DNA from: Thermoplasmata archaeon
GTDB taxonomy: Archaea; Thermoplasmatota; Thermoplasmata; Lutacidiplasmatales; UBA184
Reading direction: 5' to 3'
Length of the DNA: 5,829 bases
NCBI GenBank assembly: GCA_030039865.1
Contig: JASHUS010000242.1
Location: forward strand, 1-5,829
Under the pieces are notes generated by a model, which was not told the DNA's origin, did not search any database, and saw only the letters and a list, made by a program, of their open reading frames with translations. This document shows, piece by piece, positions 5,729-5,829 of this stretch; position 1 is the first letter of the stretch, and each line of letters starts with the position of its first letter. The translations under genes were made by a program, and so were the position numbers.

Positions 5729-5829
5729 CGCCGCCGAGCGGAATTGGGGGTCGGCGGAAGGGCTCCGTCGGCCTTTCGAACCGCTGACCTTTCGGTTAAC
5801 AGCCGATCGCTCTGCCACTGAGCTACGGC
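5729..5829 (-). tRNA. tRNA-Asn (GUU), 5' three bases outside window, interrupted in the T-loop
   Basis: The minus strand starts at acceptor position 4 (GCCG), followed by TA, the D-arm GCTC-AGTGGCA-GAGC, the anticodon arm ATCGG-CTGTTAA-CCGAA (GUU anticodon; the outermost A-A pair is mismatched), variable loop AGGTC, and T-stem strand AGCGG (5785-5781). After TTCGAA the T-loop does not close. Instead the matching T-stem strand CCGCT (5741-5737) and the full acceptor strand CGGCGGC (5736-5730) appear about 32 nt later, followed by G73 (5729) and CCT instead of CCA. The visible GCCG pairs perfectly with the first four bases of that acceptor strand, predicting GCC as the three missing 5' bases and so GCCGCCG, the usual archaeal tRNA-Asn acceptor. 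Removing 32 nt restores a normal seven-base T-loop. Confidence 0.88.
5743..5774 (-). other. Predicted 32-nt tRNA intron in the T-loop of tRNA-Asn (between positions 59 and 60)
   Basis: Thirty-nine nucleotides (5742-5780) separate the two T-stem strands where seven are expected. With the boundaries given, the spliced loop is TTCGAAT; a shift of one or two bases gives TTCGATT and cannot be excluded. The inserted RNA can form a hairpin of eight Watson-Crick pairs and two A-C mismatches (5773-5764 with 5758-5749, loop GCCCT). Between hairpin and T-stem, an AAA bulge on the 5' side, three pairs from TTCG with the CCAA at 5747-5744, and a TT bulge on the 3' side give a relaxed bulge-helix-bulge, the shape cut by archaeal splicing endonuclease. 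The pairing is by hand and imperfect. Confidence 0.75.

Noticed and set aside
5729..5829. Possibility that the tRNA-Asn is a decayed pseudogene with a broken T-arm
   Set aside because: Both strands of the T-stem and the acceptor strand are intact and perfectly complementary after the insertion, which decay would not preserve.

Overview
The window looks archaeal, GC-rich (by eye around 60%). The evidence is two tRNA genes at the right edge: a tRNA-Asn with the archaeal-type acceptor/D-arm and an apparent intron inside its T-loop, and a CAU-anticodon tRNA. Neither encodes CCA. Short A/T tokens sit roughly 26 nt ahead of plausible starts, as TATA boxes of leaderless or short-leader archaeal genes would. 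A high-GC archaeon such as a Thermoplasmatota member is a guess; nothing here fixes the lineage.

Layout from left to right. Positions 1-1047 (+) hold a 5'-truncated M29 aminopeptidase-like protein whose expected metal ligands appear to be missing. It converges on 1153-2250 (-), a sulfite-oxidase-type molybdopterin domain fused to a C-terminal Rieske [2Fe-2S] domain. A 570-nt stretch (2251-2820) without a convincing gene holds a promoter-like token and two close TATA-like tokens. Then come 2821-3279 (-), a pyridoxamine-5'-phosphate-oxidase-like FMN/F420 split-barrel protein, a 288-nt gap, and 3568-4815 (-), a 12-helix MFS transporter. Only 20 nt upstream of the transporter is a 73-residue unrecognised protein (4836-5057, -) that probably shares its transcript. 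A second gene-poor stretch (5058-5633) follows. Two tandem minus-strand tRNA genes, 19 nt apart, end the window.

The protein genes do not form a recognisable pathway. The molybdopterin-Rieske enzyme and the split-barrel protein are both redox proteins on the same strand but are separated by more than 500 nt. The only likely operon is the small protein plus MFS transporter. The most noteworthy item is the tRNA-Asn: its T-stem and acceptor stem are complete only if about 32 nt are removed from the T-loop. That is the signature of a non-canonical archaeal tRNA intron, which ordinary tRNA searches easily miss.
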